Shown one piece after another: positions 21,655 through 35,800 of a stretch of DNA of 64,000 nt. Made by a program: the position numbers and the translations under genes. Location of the stretch: positions 21,216,755-21,280,754 of the forward strand of contig NC_088871.1 in the NCBI RefSeq assembly GCF_032884065.1, given 5' to 3'. The DNA comes from Artemia franciscana. Lineage: Eukaryota > Arthropoda > Branchiopoda > Anostraca > Artemiidae. Positions within the stretch are counted from its first letter, which is position 1, and each line of letters starts with the position of its first letter. Under the pieces are notes generated by a model. The model ran no database searches, had not been told where the DNA came from, and saw only the letters and a program-made list of their open reading frames with translations.

Positions 21655-22780
21655 AGCTTTTTAAATTATTTTAGAAATAATTTTAGAAGAAAGTGTAGCT
21701 CTGTCCACAACGTCATCCCAAGGTTATTATATACACATATTTACATATTAAAAACCCCGTCAATGCATAAAGACCGTAATACCGTTTTATATTACTTTAT
21801 GTAAGGGGGACGATAACGGAATCGCCGGATGGTTCATGTAAAGGTAACCAACAAACCAATATACACAATTTATAATGGATCTTCATCATCAGTACTAGAC
21901 TTAGTACCTCCTCCTCCTCCTGACAAGAGTCCAGTGGACTCATCTAACTTCTTTTTCTGTTTTTCTGCTTCTAACTTCTCTCTTTCTTGCATTGCCTTAT
22001 ACTGCTTTTGAAGTTGCTCAGAATCTGATACAATACTTCAATTTGAGCTCTGCACTTGCCTCAGAGCAAAGTTGAAGGAGGCTGTTTTGCCTAGTTCAAC
22101 GAGGGATGACAAAAGGAAGACGAATGCAAAAACGTAGTTTTGTTGAACGAGTCAAGTACGAACACACATATCAATGTGGACAGATGATTTTCTTCCAGCT
22201 CTTGTCCAAGCAAAAAAGGGCTCTAAATATATATTGAGTCATATGCTGGCATCACAAAATTAGAAAGAGTACCTGAACAACGTTGTTCATTTATTCATGT
22301 CTGTTCGAGAAAATTGAAAATATTGTACTATTGTTTTGAAATTGTCCTCAATGACCTGTTCCTAGACTGGCGGTGGCACTCCTAGGGGACATTTTTAATC
22401 CTTTGGGAGGGAACAAGCAGTTCTTAAAAAGTATCAATAGTCCTGAAAGGGGACATAAATAGGTTTGTTTCTCGATAATTACTGCTTTTTATAAGGAACT
22501 TAGATTTTGAGAAAGTGGTAGGCAAAATTTTCTTAACAAAATAAGAGATGGGTCAAAAAACCAGGAAATATTATTAGGACCTGGGTCTTGTATCTTGTTC
22601 TCTCTTTTTTTTTTTATCAGGTACCAACATTTTTCACTGGTTCTTAATGGAACAATATGAAATTTTTACAATATACGGAAAAAGCGCGCATTGTTTACGT
22701 AGAAATAGATTAATTTCTTTAAAAAGAACTTGATCAAGAAAAGTTAAAGTTAATTTCTGAAGATACACGTTATTATTTTT
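21655..22780. other. intergenic, no gene seen
   Basis: AT-rich DNA with a (CCT)n patch near 21,907. No convincing exon, RNA or transposon was recognised. Confidence 0.45.
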
Positions 22781-22785
22781 TATAA

Positions 22786-23115
22786 TAATACTAGCTGTTG
22801 GTGAGGCACTTCACACCACACCAACACCTAGTAAATATTTTATAAGGATGGTTGACATCGTGCGTAATATTTTAGACAGGATAGAGGTGTCTGGTAATGT
22901 GTTTTCTTCGTTTTTAATGCAAAGTCGTGTTCGGACAATTATCAGGGCTGCTAACCAGCCACATTTTATGTCAAGAGGTTACATTCTCATGTGCCGGGAC
23001 ACAATGACATCAAAAGGCAAAAAAAGTGACACGTTTTAAAGACACGGGACATAAAATGGCAAAAAAAGGACGCATTTCAAAATGCGTGACATAAGACGAA
23101 ACATTTCTCAAATGG
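22786..23115. mobile_element. Helitron-type terminal hairpin remnant
   Basis: CTAGCTGTTGGTGAGGCACT and CACCAACACCTAG (22,791-22,832) reproduce, with substitutions, the CTAGCTATTGGGGTGGCC...CACCCCAACACCTAG end at 10,348. The flanking 300 bases contain GCCGGGACACAATGACATC, similar to the Helitron minisatellite unit. It is probably a short non-autonomous relic. Confidence 0.5.
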
Positions 23116-23328
23116 ATATATATTTTGGTTGGAATATGTAACTTTTCACCAAAGTATTGTTTTTCTTGGTATTTATTTTCTTTTTTTTTGAGTATCCAAG
23201 TTTTGCTAGAGATGTTGTAAGTAAAAGTCTTTCTCTGAAGTAGGGGATTTATATGTTAGTATGGATTTCGTGTTTTCACACCGAGCAATTTTTTATGAAT
23301 GTTTTACATGGATTTTTTTTCGTTTTCA

Positions 23329-23390
23329 CTATATTTGATGTTAATTGGTAGTTTTGAATATTTGATGTTAATTGGTAGTTTTGAAAGTGG
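23329..23390. repeat. 28-bp tandem duplication
   Basis: The unit ATATTTGATGTTAATTGGTAGTTTTGA-type is repeated twice head to tail. Simple local duplication in intergenic sequence. Confidence 0.7.
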
Positions 23391-23673
23391 TTTTCTAATA
23401 TAATACAATATGGACAATAGTGAAACTGGTAAAGTGGATACCTCTAGTTTTTAAGAGTTCAAGATGAACCCTTTTTAGCAAAAAATTACAAATTTTGGAG
23501 GCTCAGGGATAGATAAAAAAGTTGGCAACCCTGAAAATTATTCCAAAAACTATAGAACCCTATCTAATGTACAAAACCAATTTTTCAACTCTTCATATTA
23601 ATCCTTCTATACAGGTTTCATACTAATATCTGGAATAAACAAATATATATTTGATTTTAGACGAGAACATCAT

Positions 23674-23867
23674 CTAAAAACGAAACACAACGCCATTTTT
23701 TGGTTTAACTTCTTCTTTTTCCCAATCCGGTTGAACTGTTTTTAACTCTTCTACTGCTGGGATTTTTTCATCTATTGGCGATCTAGGTCCATCGTAGTCT
23801 AACTGTTCTTGTGAGATATATTCTGCAATTAAGGCTGTTTTCTCTGAATCTTCGTAAGTGGGGTCGT
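23674..23867 (-). CDS. neurensin-like gene, last exon
   Basis: Acceptor CACCTTTCAG ends at 23,868. The exon completes the split Asp codon and encodes DPTYEDSEKTALIAEYISQE, a proline/glutamate-rich tail and the stop TAG at 23,674. It is the cytoplasmic tail after the second membrane span. Confidence 0.65.
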
Positions 23868-26800
23868 CTGAAAGGTGCTTATATATAATCTATTTATTTT
23901 TGTAATGTAAAGCCTAAGAAATAATAATAAACATCTAAACAGAAGAACTGGCTCAATATTTGAAGAGCAATTTTCAGATGAAAGCCAAAACTAGATGTAA
24001 CCTGTTTCTTGCTATCTCGTTATTGTTTATTGCCTGGTGTAAATGACTGTTGAGTGGGGCACAAGCTAGGATGAGGGGAATTGACTCCCTAGAGTTTGGA
24101 AATGCTTTTTTTGTATTTTCATTGGAAAACCAATCATGATATAGATTTTGAAAAATACCTCTTGTGTCTTCATTTAAAACATTCAAAAAAGGTCCTTGCC
24201 CACCCTAGATTTTCGTGAATTTGCATCCTTGCTCTTGGTCAGTCAGTTAAAGTTTCTCAACAATTTAATTATTCATAGCCGCAATACAGTTATGATTCAA
24301 CTTGTTTTTTTCTGACTAAACTTAAATTGTAGTGTATCTTAAGATGCCTCAATGAATACCTATTACACTCATTTCCGTCACTGTGTTCATTTACACCGAA
24401 GGAAGCGGATAGAAGAAGAATTGCCAACCGACACCCTTCCTCCTTCTCAGAATACATGTAGCGTAATTTCCGCTATCAATCATTATTTATCTTTTGGCAT
24501 GTAGCACATGTTTGTCCAAATACAAAGCTCGGTTGGCTGTATGGAAGAACAAATTAGAAAATCATTAATTAAAAATACACCTAAATTGCATTGATTTTTA
24601 ACTTCTAGCAAGGAGCGACATTAAAACTTAAAACTAACAGAAATTATTCTGTATATGAAAGGGGTTGTACCCTCCTCAACGCCTGGCTCTTAACGCTAAA
24701 GTTTGACTCTTTCTCATGACTCTACTTTTTAAAACAATAAAAACTTTAGCGTAAAGAGCGAGGCGTTGAGGAGGGGACAACTCCGTTCATATACGGAATA
24801 ATTTCTGTTCGTTTTAAGTTTTAATGTTGCTCCTTACTTGCAGTTAAAAAACTAGTTTTTTTTTTATTTAATTTCGGAACGTTTTTGAATTAATGCACGT
24901 TTTAATTTTGGGTCATCGCACATAAATAATTAAAACAAAATTTGCATTTTAATTTTTTTCGGCTAAATGGCTTTCTCATAGTTTTGATCGGACGATTTTG
25001 ATTAAAAAAAAGGGACGGGGGAAAAGGCCTAGTTGCCTTCTCATTTTTGGAATTCTAATTTTTTTACAAACGTTTTTATTAGTAATAAATATACGTAACT
25101 CACGAATTAACTGACGTAACGAACTTCTATATTTGTATATTTTTATTACCTTTATGAGGGGGCTCGCCCCCTCGTCAATATTTCCCTCTTTACACTAAAG
25201 CTCTTTACCCTGAATCACAAAGGCCGTAGAATAAATAGTTGAAATTACTAAAATACTTTAGCGTATAGAGCGAGGTATTGTGGAGGAGACGAACCCCCTT
25301 ATATACATAATAATTTCTGTTCTTTTTAGGTTTTAATGCTGCGCCGTACTTCCAGTTGAAAATTTCTTTTATTTATTTTCTCATTGTTTTTTTTAATAAT
25401 GCTAGAAAATCCTGCAGCCCCTTCATTGAAATTCTCTTCCCTCATGACAAATTCCTCCATGGAAAGATCATCCCACGTAACCCCCTCCCCCGAACCATCC
25501 CCCACCTCAACACGAAAAAGTCCCCATGAAAACGTCTGTACACTTCCCAATAACTCTTACTATATGTAAACAATGGTCAAAGTTTTTAACTTGCAGCCTC
25601 TCCCCCGAGGACTGTGGGGGATTAAGTCGTCCCAAAAGACATAATTATCAGGTTTCTCGACTATGTTGAACAAAATGGCTATCTCAGAATCTTGATCCGG
25701 TGACTTCGGGAAAATTAAACGTAGGAGGGGCCTAGGTGCCCTCTAATTTTTTTGTTCACTTAAAAAAGGCACTAGAACTTTTAATTTTCGTTAGAATGAG
25801 CCCTCTTGTGACATTTTAGGACCACTAGGTCAATACGATCACCCCAGGAAAAAAAAACAAACAAACACACATCCTTTATCTGTCTTCTGGCAAGAAATAC
25901 AAAATTCCACATTTTTGTAGATAGAATACGCTGAATTCAATGGTGCGATTTTCATTAAGATTCAATGACTTTTAGGGGGTGTTAATAAGGCACATTTTTC
26001 AGGCTCTTAACTTTTGATGGATAAGACTAAACTTGATGACAACTTAATTTAAAATCAGCATAAAAATGCGATTCTTTTGATGTAACTAGTGGTATCAAAA
26101 TTCCGTTTTTTAGACTTTCGGTTACTATTGAGCCGGGTCACTTCTTACTACAGTTCGTTACCACGAACTGTTTGACCAAGGTATTATTTAATAGATCAAT
26201 GTTTTTTTCTCAATAAATGACGGTTTTCATCAGATTTTTCAAGAAACATTTACTTATAAAGCTTGACTTTTAGTTTTAGATTTTTTTAAGGGGAAAACAC
26301 CTTAATTTTTTTTTTTTACTTTTACGCGGTTGTTATTCTATGTCAAATCTTTTTGTATGTCGAACATAGTTTCAGTTTTTGCCTTGTGAAACTGGATTAG
26401 CTCATATTTTATATTCAAGTAAAGGGAGTGATGTTCTGCTATGACAAGCTGGTGTTTTCAGCAATGACGTATAAAATCAACATTGAATTTCCAGTGATAA
26501 AATACGTTGCAAATATTGTCTCCAAATAAATTTATTTTACGAAGAAAGTTCTTCGTAGAACCGGCCCTTTTTCATTGGCATGACTTTCTCAAAATGCTCT
26601 CAATATGAAAGATCTAAATGTTTCATCTTTTAGATTTTTCTTTCTTTAGTTCGACTATTCTTTTTTTCGTTTTTTTTTCTATCGCTTAATCAGGGCCTAA
26701 CAGTTACAGGTCTTTTGAACAAAACATCAATATTAATTCAGTTTTCCTGCTAGTTTTGAAAATGAGTCGGTTCAAAAAAGAATGTGTACTTTTTCTTTGA

Positions 26801-29800
26801 AGACTTAAAGGGTATTAATAATTGTTATATTCTTGAACTTACTATAGGATATATTCCGTAAAATATAAGAACTGAAATTTAACCATAAGGTCTGCCTTAG
26901 CCCTAGTCTGAATCCTTAAAATAGTATTAGAAACTTGGATTCTGAATATCATTTTTCAGTTATTCTATGTGACCTACTTGATGTGTTTAACAAGTAATTC
27001 AAAACTCAAAACTGATTGTCTGCAAAGGGTTGCGTTACCCAACTTGCCAGCTTGTTACAAATTAGGAAAATCGAAACTTATTCTTGAAAAAAAAAGATAT
27101 TTCATCAATTGGTCGAAAGACGAAGAAATTCAGAATTCTTTTAAAATTAAATTTTGAGTTACCTGTAGGAAGCAGGGAAATTATAGTGAGAGATATGGCT
27201 GCTAGAGTTCCTCCAAGGCAGCCAAATCCAACGCCAAAAATTATGGAAATTTCAAGAAGATTGTTGAATTCAATAGCTGTTTTATCGTGAACTTCAATCG
27301 ATGCTTCTTTTTCAACTACTACAGTTTTTCGAGGTAACAGGTATCCTGCAAATGAATTTAACTATGTAAGATTAATGTAGGATTAAGTACATTTTCTTTA
27401 GGTATCGTAGAGCCGTAATACTGTGTATAGTCGCAGTAGGGGTACAAATGATGAGAATCTAGAGGGCCATGCTCCTCTCCTCATTATCCAACAACACTTT
27501 AAGCTCTTTGACGAGAAAGTGGGATCTGAACACGGTCTTTGTGAAATAGTGTTCCAAAACGGTTTTCCCATGTGATTATAACTAAAATGTGATTACTAAC
27601 ACCTAGAACTGTTTACCAGTTTCAATTATTCAGAGTGAAGGTCGGCACTTAAATGCGCCTTTATTCTAATTGATTGAAATTTAGAAAAGTTTCTTGGGCT
27701 TACACATCAATGTTTCCACTATCTAATGGAAACACCTCTTAAGTAATTAATTTGAATAATATTGTTATAATAGTTTGAGATAATCTATTCAAGTGACTTA
27801 TAATACAGATTCAACTGCCTCAGAAGTGGACTAGGGCAAAGTTAAAAGAATGTAGCCGTAGGATGCACTATAAGCTAATGTTTTATCTAAATAGTACTAC
27901 TATCTCATACTGTTTCAAGGATTTCCATATTTCAACGAAAACTATTTTATAAAAAATTATGTTAAGATTGCTCAAATCTGTATTCATTTGATTTTTATAA
28001 CAAATAGCAACAAATACAAAAAGAGGAATGACTAGAAAGAAGAGGGTAAACGCAAGTATCAAGAAACTGTAGGTGAAATTTCAAGATTTTTTTACCCTCA
28101 AGACTTAATTAGCAAATGCTACATTTAGAGTTTTTATCAGAGGCAATTTTAGGTACGAGACACTTGCCCTGGTTGCAGAAATTTTAGGGGTGCAGAATTT
28201 CAAACAAGTAATATAATGGTTATAATCGTTTGGTGAATTTGTTTAAATGATAAAATCAATACTAATAAAATGTTAATTATTAATTAGTAAATTGAAAATA
28301 ATGTTGTTAATAAATCAAAGTTTTGTTAAAATTTGGCCCGAAAATTTTGTAGACGATAGGGTGGGGGGATTATCAAGATTTTGCCCCAGGTGCAAGAGAG
28401 GCCATAACCACCACTGGTCGTGGTGGTTACGGCCTCCACAAAATCTGATGTCTCTGAGATTTGAGATGCCATCACAAAATCTGATGTTTCTGAATTAACA
28501 AAGACATCACCATGTGTTTGTTAATTCAGTCTGAAAAGTGACCGTAACGTTTAATTTTTCTCTATTGCTTTGATAAGTTTGAAATAAGGGTGTACACCAA
28601 GGAAGGAGTAACCCCCGTCGCATGTTAAGGTAAATTTAAAATTAGGAGTTTGGAAAAAGGAAATTCGATCACGTTGCATTTTACCCATATTCCAAATATA
28701 TAACTTTCCTAATAATACAAGATACCCACGAAAAATAATTTGCATAGGATTGTCGATTTGATGGAACAAAAAGAGGTACCCCGCGCTCTCCGGAGGAGTA
28801 ATAAAAATTTTATAAACTTACTTCCAGTGACTTCGTCATGTCAGTATAGTCTTAGTTCGACTTTTGAACGCCTTCTTAAGTAATAAGTATTTTTCTCGTA
28901 ATCACTCTTGGCTTATATTTTCTTTTTCTCCAGAGGTTATCTTATCGAATTGACGGTCTCAGAAAGTTGCAGGAGAGGACGCAGGAAACAAAATTGTGGG
29001 CTCTTGTGTCCTGTTTAAGCATTAAATAAAAAAAGTTTTTCTTTTAACTGAAAGTCAGGGGTGACATTAAAACTTAAAATGAACATAACTTTTTCCGAAT
29101 GTGAAAGGGCCTGTCCCCTCCTCAACGCCCCTTTCTTTGACCTAAAGTTTGACTCTTTCTCACAACTTAGCTTTTTTTAAAAATTAAAAACTTTAGCGTA
29201 AAGGGCGGGACGTTGAGGAGGGGGCAACCCTTTTCATATACGGAATAATTTCTGTTCGTTTTAAGTTTTAATATCGCTCCTTATTTTCAGTTAAAAAAAA
29301 CTTGCTTCTTTTTGTTTAATTTCTGAACGTTTTTATGGCACTTGGTATTTACCAAGTGACATATAACGATCGCAAACTCAGTCGGTCTGGCTGTCTGTCT
29401 GACTCTCAGTCTGTCGGTCCCTTTTTGCTAGTTTAGGGACTTCCAGATAAGCTAGAACGATGAAATTTGGCAGGTGTATCAGGGGCCAGATCAGATAAAA
29501 TTAGAAATAGCTGTTTCCCCGATTCGACAATCTGGAGGGAGGAGTGGGGGGACGGTTAATTCGGAAAAATTAGAAAAATAAGGAATTTCTAACTTACGAA
29601 CTGCAGATCAGATCTTAAATGAAATTTGATATTTAGAAGGATATCATGTCTCAGAGCTCTGATTTCAAATTCTGACCAGATCTGGTGACATTGGAGGGGA
29701 GTTGGAGGGGGAAACCTAGAATCTTGGAAAACACTTAGAGTGGAGGGATTGGGATGAAACTTGGTGGGGAAAATAAGAATAAGTCCTAGATACGTGATTG

Positions 29801-32800
29801 ACAAAACCGGGACGGATCCACTCTCTTTGGGAGAGTTGAGGAGGGAGGGTTAATTCCGAAAAATAAGGTATTTTTAACTTATGAAGGAATGATCGGATCT
29901 TAATGAAATTTCATATTTAGAAGGACCTCGCAACTTAGACCTCTTTTTTAAATCCCGATCGGATCCAGTGTCATTGGGGTGAGTTATGGGGGGGTGGAGC
30001 CGAAAATCTTGGAAAACGCTTTGAGTGGAGATATCAGGATGAAACTTGGTGGGAAGAATAAGCAGAAGTCCAAGATACATGACTGACATAACCAGACCAG
30101 ATCCGCTCTTTTTGGGGGAGTTGGGGGGGGGGGGGGTAATTCGAAAAAATTAGAGAAAATGAGGTATTTGGAACTTACGAACGGGTGACCAGATCTTAAT
30201 GGAATTTGATATTTAGAAGGATCTTGTGCTTCAGAGCTCTTATTTTAAATCCCGACCAGATCCGGTGACATTGGGGGGAGTTGGAGGGGGAACCGGAAAT
30301 CTTGGAAAACGTGAAAATTGAGGTATCTTTATCTTACGAATGGGTGGTCGGATCTTAATGAAACTTGATATATAGAAAGATCTTATGTCTCAGATCCTCC
30401 ATTTTCAATTCGAATCGGATCCGAGGACATAGGGGGTTGGAGAGGGAAATGGAAATCTTGGAAAACGCTTAGAGTCGAGAGGTCGGGATGAAACTTGGTG
30501 AGAAGAATAAGCACAAGTTCTAGATACGTGATTATCATAATTGGAACGGGTCCACTCTCTTTGGTTGGAGTTGGGGGAGGGAGTGCTTTGGTGAGTTCGG
30601 TGCTTCTGGACGTACTAAGACGATGAAAATTGGTAGGCGTGTCAGGGACCTGCACAAATTGACCTGATAACAGTCGTTTTCCTGATTCAACCATCTGGGG
30701 GGCTGGAGGGAGAGGAAAAATCGAAAAAATTGAGGTATTCTTTACTTACGAATGGGTGTCTTAATGAAATTTGATATTTAGAAGGACCTCGTGTCTCAGA
30801 GATCTTATTTTAAATCCTGACCGTATCCTGTGATATTGGGGGAGTTTGAGTGGGAAACGGGATATCTTGGAGAACGCTTAGAGTGGAGAGATCGGGATGA
30901 AACTTGGTGGGAAGAATACGTACAAGTCCTGGATACGTGATCGACATAACCGGACTGAATCTGCTCTCTTTGGGGGAGTTGGGGGGGAGGGTATTAATTC
31001 GGAAAAATTAGAAAAAAATGAGGTATTTTCAACTTACGAGTGGTTGATCGGATTTTAATGAAATTTGTTATTTAGAAGGACCTCGTGTCTCAGAGCTCTT
31101 ATTTGAAATCCCGACCGGCATTAAGCTTCTGATTTTCCTTTTTAAATCATTCTATTGATTCTTAGAATTTTGCTAGAGCTCATGCCATATGAGATCTTGG
31201 CTCTTAACTCTTCTGACCTCGTCACAAGTGCCATATGAGCTCTTAGCTCTTGTTGAATTAGTGCAGGTTTTGAATTTGGCTCACCGTACATGAATATTTC
31301 AAACGAAATTTGTATATTAATTTCATTTTTTTTAAACTAATAATAACCTTAAAATAAACTAAGTTTGATCTTTGTTCCAGTTGCTTAAGAATGATTTTTG
31401 AATCACAAAGGGTGTTTAATTAGAATAATTAAACTTTAGCGTAAGAGAAAGCTATTCAGGTGAGGCAAAACCCCTCATATGCGTAATATTTTCTGTTCGT
31501 TTTAAATTTTAATGTTGCTTCTTACTTTCAATTTAAAAAACTTGTTTCTTATTTAATTGTTTGTCATTTCTTAAGCATAGTCGGGAGACTATGCTTAAGC
31601 CTCCATTAAAAATTCCCTCCTCCCACAAGAAATTTCTCCATAGAAATATTCTCCCACGTAACTTAAATTAGTGATATTTGCAGAACTAATTTTGTAAGGC
31701 ATAGTAACAAAATGGTCAAAGAGGTCGAAACTATTTTTATGAAAATGAAAATCTCAAGTAGAGCAATTCTCAAATGAATGAAAGAAAAGACCTTTAAAAG
31801 ATATGCGTAATAATTTATGTTCGTTTTCAGTTTTAATGTTATTAAATAAAAAACAAGTTTTTTTTAGCTGAAAGTAAGGAGCGACATTAAAACTTAAAAC
31901 GAACAGAAATTATTCCGTATAGTAAAGGGGTTGACCCCTCCTCAACACCTCACTCTTTGCGCTAAAGTTTGATTCTTTGTCACAACTCTACTTTTTAGAA
32001 CCATAAAAAAACTTTTGCGTAAAGAGCGAGGTGTTGAGGAGGCGACAACCCCTTTACTATACGGAATAATTTCTGTTCTTTTAATTTTTAATGTCGCTCC
32101 TTACTTTCAGTTAAAAAAAAACTTTTTTTTTTATTTAATTTCTGAACGTTTTTGAATTAATGCATGTTTTGTTTTTGACTCTAAACTAATTAAACTAAAT
32201 TAAAACTAAATTTGCATATTTAGGACATTTTTTGTATATTTGACTCTAAACTAATTAAACTAAATTAAAATTAAATTTGCATATTTATTTACACATTTTG
32301 CATATCTCATAAATATTACGAATTAAAACTAAATTTGCATATTAATTTTTTGGCTAAATCGATTTCTCATAGTTTTAATCGGAAGATTTTGAGAAAAAAG
32401 TAGTGGGGGAGGAGGCCTAGTTGCCCTCCAGTTTTTTGATTACTTAAATAGGCAACTAGAACTTTTAATTTTTTACGAACGTTTTCATTAGTAAAAAATA
32501 TACGTAACTTACAAATTGACTTACGTAGCGAACTTCTATATTCGTATGTTTTATTACGTATATGAGGGGGTTCACCCCTTCGTCAATACATCGCTCTTTA
32601 CACTAAAGCTTAAATTTTGTCCCGATTCCTTAAGAATGACCCCTGAATCACAAAGGTCGTAGAATAAATAGTTGTAATTACTAAAAATACTTTAGCGTAA
32701 AGAGCGAGGTATTACGAGGAGGTGAACCCCTCATATGCGTAATAATTTCTGTTCGTTTTAAGGTTTAATGCTGCTCCTTACTTTCCGTTGAAAAAACTTG

Positions 32801-35800
32801 TCATATTTATTTTTTATTATTATTTTTTAATAATGCTAAAAAATCCTGCGCCCATTTCATTGAAATGAAAGGGGCCCCCATGACAAATGCCTTCTTCCCC
32901 CATGACCAATTCCTCCATAGAAAGATCTTCCCACGTAACCCCCCTTCAACTTCTACCCCCCTCAAACCAAAAAAATCCATGGGAAAACGTCTGTACACTT
33001 CCCAATAACCATTACTATATGCAAACACTAGTCGAAGTTTGTAACTTGCAGCCACTCTCACGGGGACTGTAGGGGAGTAACTCGGCCCCAAAGACATAGT
33101 TAATAGGTTTTTCGACTATGGTGAATAACATGGCTATCTCAGAATTTTGATCCGGTGACTTTGGGGAAAAATGAGCGAGGGAGGGGGCCTAGGTGTCCTC
33201 CAATTTTTGGTCACTTAAAAAGGGCACAAGAACTTTTAATTTCCGTTAGAATGAGCCCTCTCGCAACATTCTAGGACCACTGAGTCGATACGATCATCCC
33301 TGGAAAAAAAAACAAATAAACACGCATCCATGATCTGTCTTCTGGCAAAAAATGCAAAATTCCACATTTTTGTAGATAGGATCCTCTGATACGCTGAATC
33401 TGATAGTGTGATTTTCGTTAAGATTCTATGACTTTTTCGACTACTCCCCACAGGGGCTGACTTGACCCCCCCCCCCCCCACAGTCCCCGAAGAGGGGCTG
33501 CAAATTACAAACTTTGACCAGCGTTTACATACAGTAATGGTTATTTGGAAGTGTACAGACCTTTTCAGGTTTTTTTTTGGTTTGGGAGGGGGTTTAGGGG
33601 AGGGAGCTACATAGGAGGATCTTCCCATGGAGGAATTTGTCATGGGAGAAGAGAAATTCCATGGGAGAAATGGGAGAAGAGAAATTCAAATGAAAAAATA
33701 AACGTGAAAAAGTTTTTTCCACTGAAAGTAAGGACCAGCATTAAAACTTAAAACGAACAGAGATTATTACACATATGGGGGGTTCGTCTCTTCATAAATA
33801 CCTCACTCAGCCTGTGTGATTCAGGGGTCAAATCTTAAAGAATTGGGACAAAATTAAAGCTTTAGTGTAAAGAGCGAGGTATTAACGAGGGGGAAGACCC
33901 CCTCATATACATAATACAAATATACGAATATAGAAGTTCGTTACGTAAGTTAATTTGTAAGTTACGTATATTTTTTACTAATAAGAACGTTCGTTAAAAA
34001 TTAAAAATTCTAGTTGCCTTTTTAAGTAACCAAAAAATTGTAGGGCAACTAGGCATCCTCTCCCACCCTTTTTCTCAAAATCGTCTGATCAAAACTAACA
34101 GAAAACCATTTAGCAAAAACAAGAAATTAATACGCAAATTTCGTTTTAATTATCCATTTGCGGAGAGCCAAAATCAAACATGCATTAATTCAAAAGCGTT
34201 CGGAAATTGAATTAAAAAAAAAAGAAGTTTTTTAACTTAAAGTAAGGAGCGACATAAAAACTTAAAACGAACAGAAATTAGAACAGAAATCCTCAACGTC
34301 CCGCTCTTTACGTTAAAGTTATTTACTGTTTTATAAAGTAGAATTGAGAGAAAGAGTCAAACTTTACCGTAAAGAGCGAGACGTTGAGGAGGGAACAGCC
34401 CCTTTAATACACGGAGTAATTTCTGTTCGTTTTAAGTTTTAATGTTGCTCCTTACTTTCAGTTAAAAAACTTGTTTTTTTTTTATTTAACCATCTCCCAT
34501 AACAAGCAGTAAAGCTTCTTGGCCCGAATAACTTTTTACGTTTGTAATAGTTTTTTAGTATTAATAAAATGATTGATTGATCTTTCTTCAGGCAAAAATA
34601 CAAAATTTCACTTTTTTGCAGAGAGGAGCTTGAAACCTCTACAGTAGGGTTCTCTGATGCGCTGAATCTGATGGTTTGATTTTCATAAAGATTCTATGAC
34701 TTTTAGGAGTGGTTTTCATTTTATCCAAAATAAGGTAAATTTTCTTAGGCTCGTAACTTTTGATGGGTTGAACTAAACTGGATGAAATTTATAACTTTAA
34801 AATCAGCATAAGAATTCAATTCTTTTGATGTATCTGTTGGTGTCCTGTTTTTTAGAGTTTCTGTTATTATTGAGTTGGATCACTTTTTACTCACAGTTCG
34901 TTACCACGAACTGTGTGAAAGAAAGTAGTGTTGTTTTGCGCAATTTTGTGCCACCGAACAGTACTTCGAGACTATAAGGGCCAATTTGGCATCGAACTAT
35001 GTCATTTTAACGACAATGTATGACAAGATGGTGCTTGTTACTTCGTACCATATAACTGAAATCCACGTAAAATGAAGGGTTTGCACAGGCTATAATTTGT
35101 TAGAATGTTATAAAATCCCCCGTGCCTCTCCAAGAACTGTGTTCCCGAACAAATATAAAACCTTTCTACCTTAACGGTCAGATCTGGGTGTAGGAAAGCA
35201 CACAACTTCATCGTCGAAATGAGACTCGAGGAGAAAATCTAAGTTGATAATCTTAAAGTAAAATAGTGCATCTCCGAATATTCTTGCCTTTTCTGTCTTC
35301 TTTTTTTTCCACCCCTAAGAAACTGGTGCGGAAAAGGGCCAACCCAAGATGCCAATGATTGGAATAAGGGGATAGGTACCACTCGCACAGCGAACATTTA
35401 TTTGAGATGGCTCGCTTGTAAACCAGGCTCCAATTCATAAGCGCGAAGGCCCTAGTTTACTGCCTTTGCGAGGCAAGAGTCAGTTACGGTAAATGCGTTT
35501 ATGCCAAAGACTTGTGATAGAAAAATGATAAAGACTCTACCCCTATATTGGAGTTACACAAATAAAGCAAATCGAAACTTTTTATCGACGTATTGCAATT
35601 AAACAATTATATGATTGCTTCTACCTTTAAGGCAGCATTGTGAGAAGATTTTCGAAATTTAAGTGCAATATTTTTAGAAGACTTAGCGAAACATAGCGTC
35701 AGCCTAAGCGGGCCGAAGACAACTCGTGGGCCATATTTTGAAAATACCTACTCTAGTAGAATCAAAAATACTATAATTAATTATGACAGGCATAAAAAAA

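Noticed and set aside
25326-25569. Open frames over element A (also 32,807-33,097, 33,236-33,751, 51,345-51,880)
   Set aside because: The frames are not preserved between copies of the element and change with small indels, so they are chance frames in a non-coding repeat.
29589-30694. Similar short proteins in element B arrays (also 37,087-37,329, 46,557-47,401)
   Set aside because: Similarity arises because the DNA unit is repeated; each frame is broken in the neighbouring unit and starts vary.
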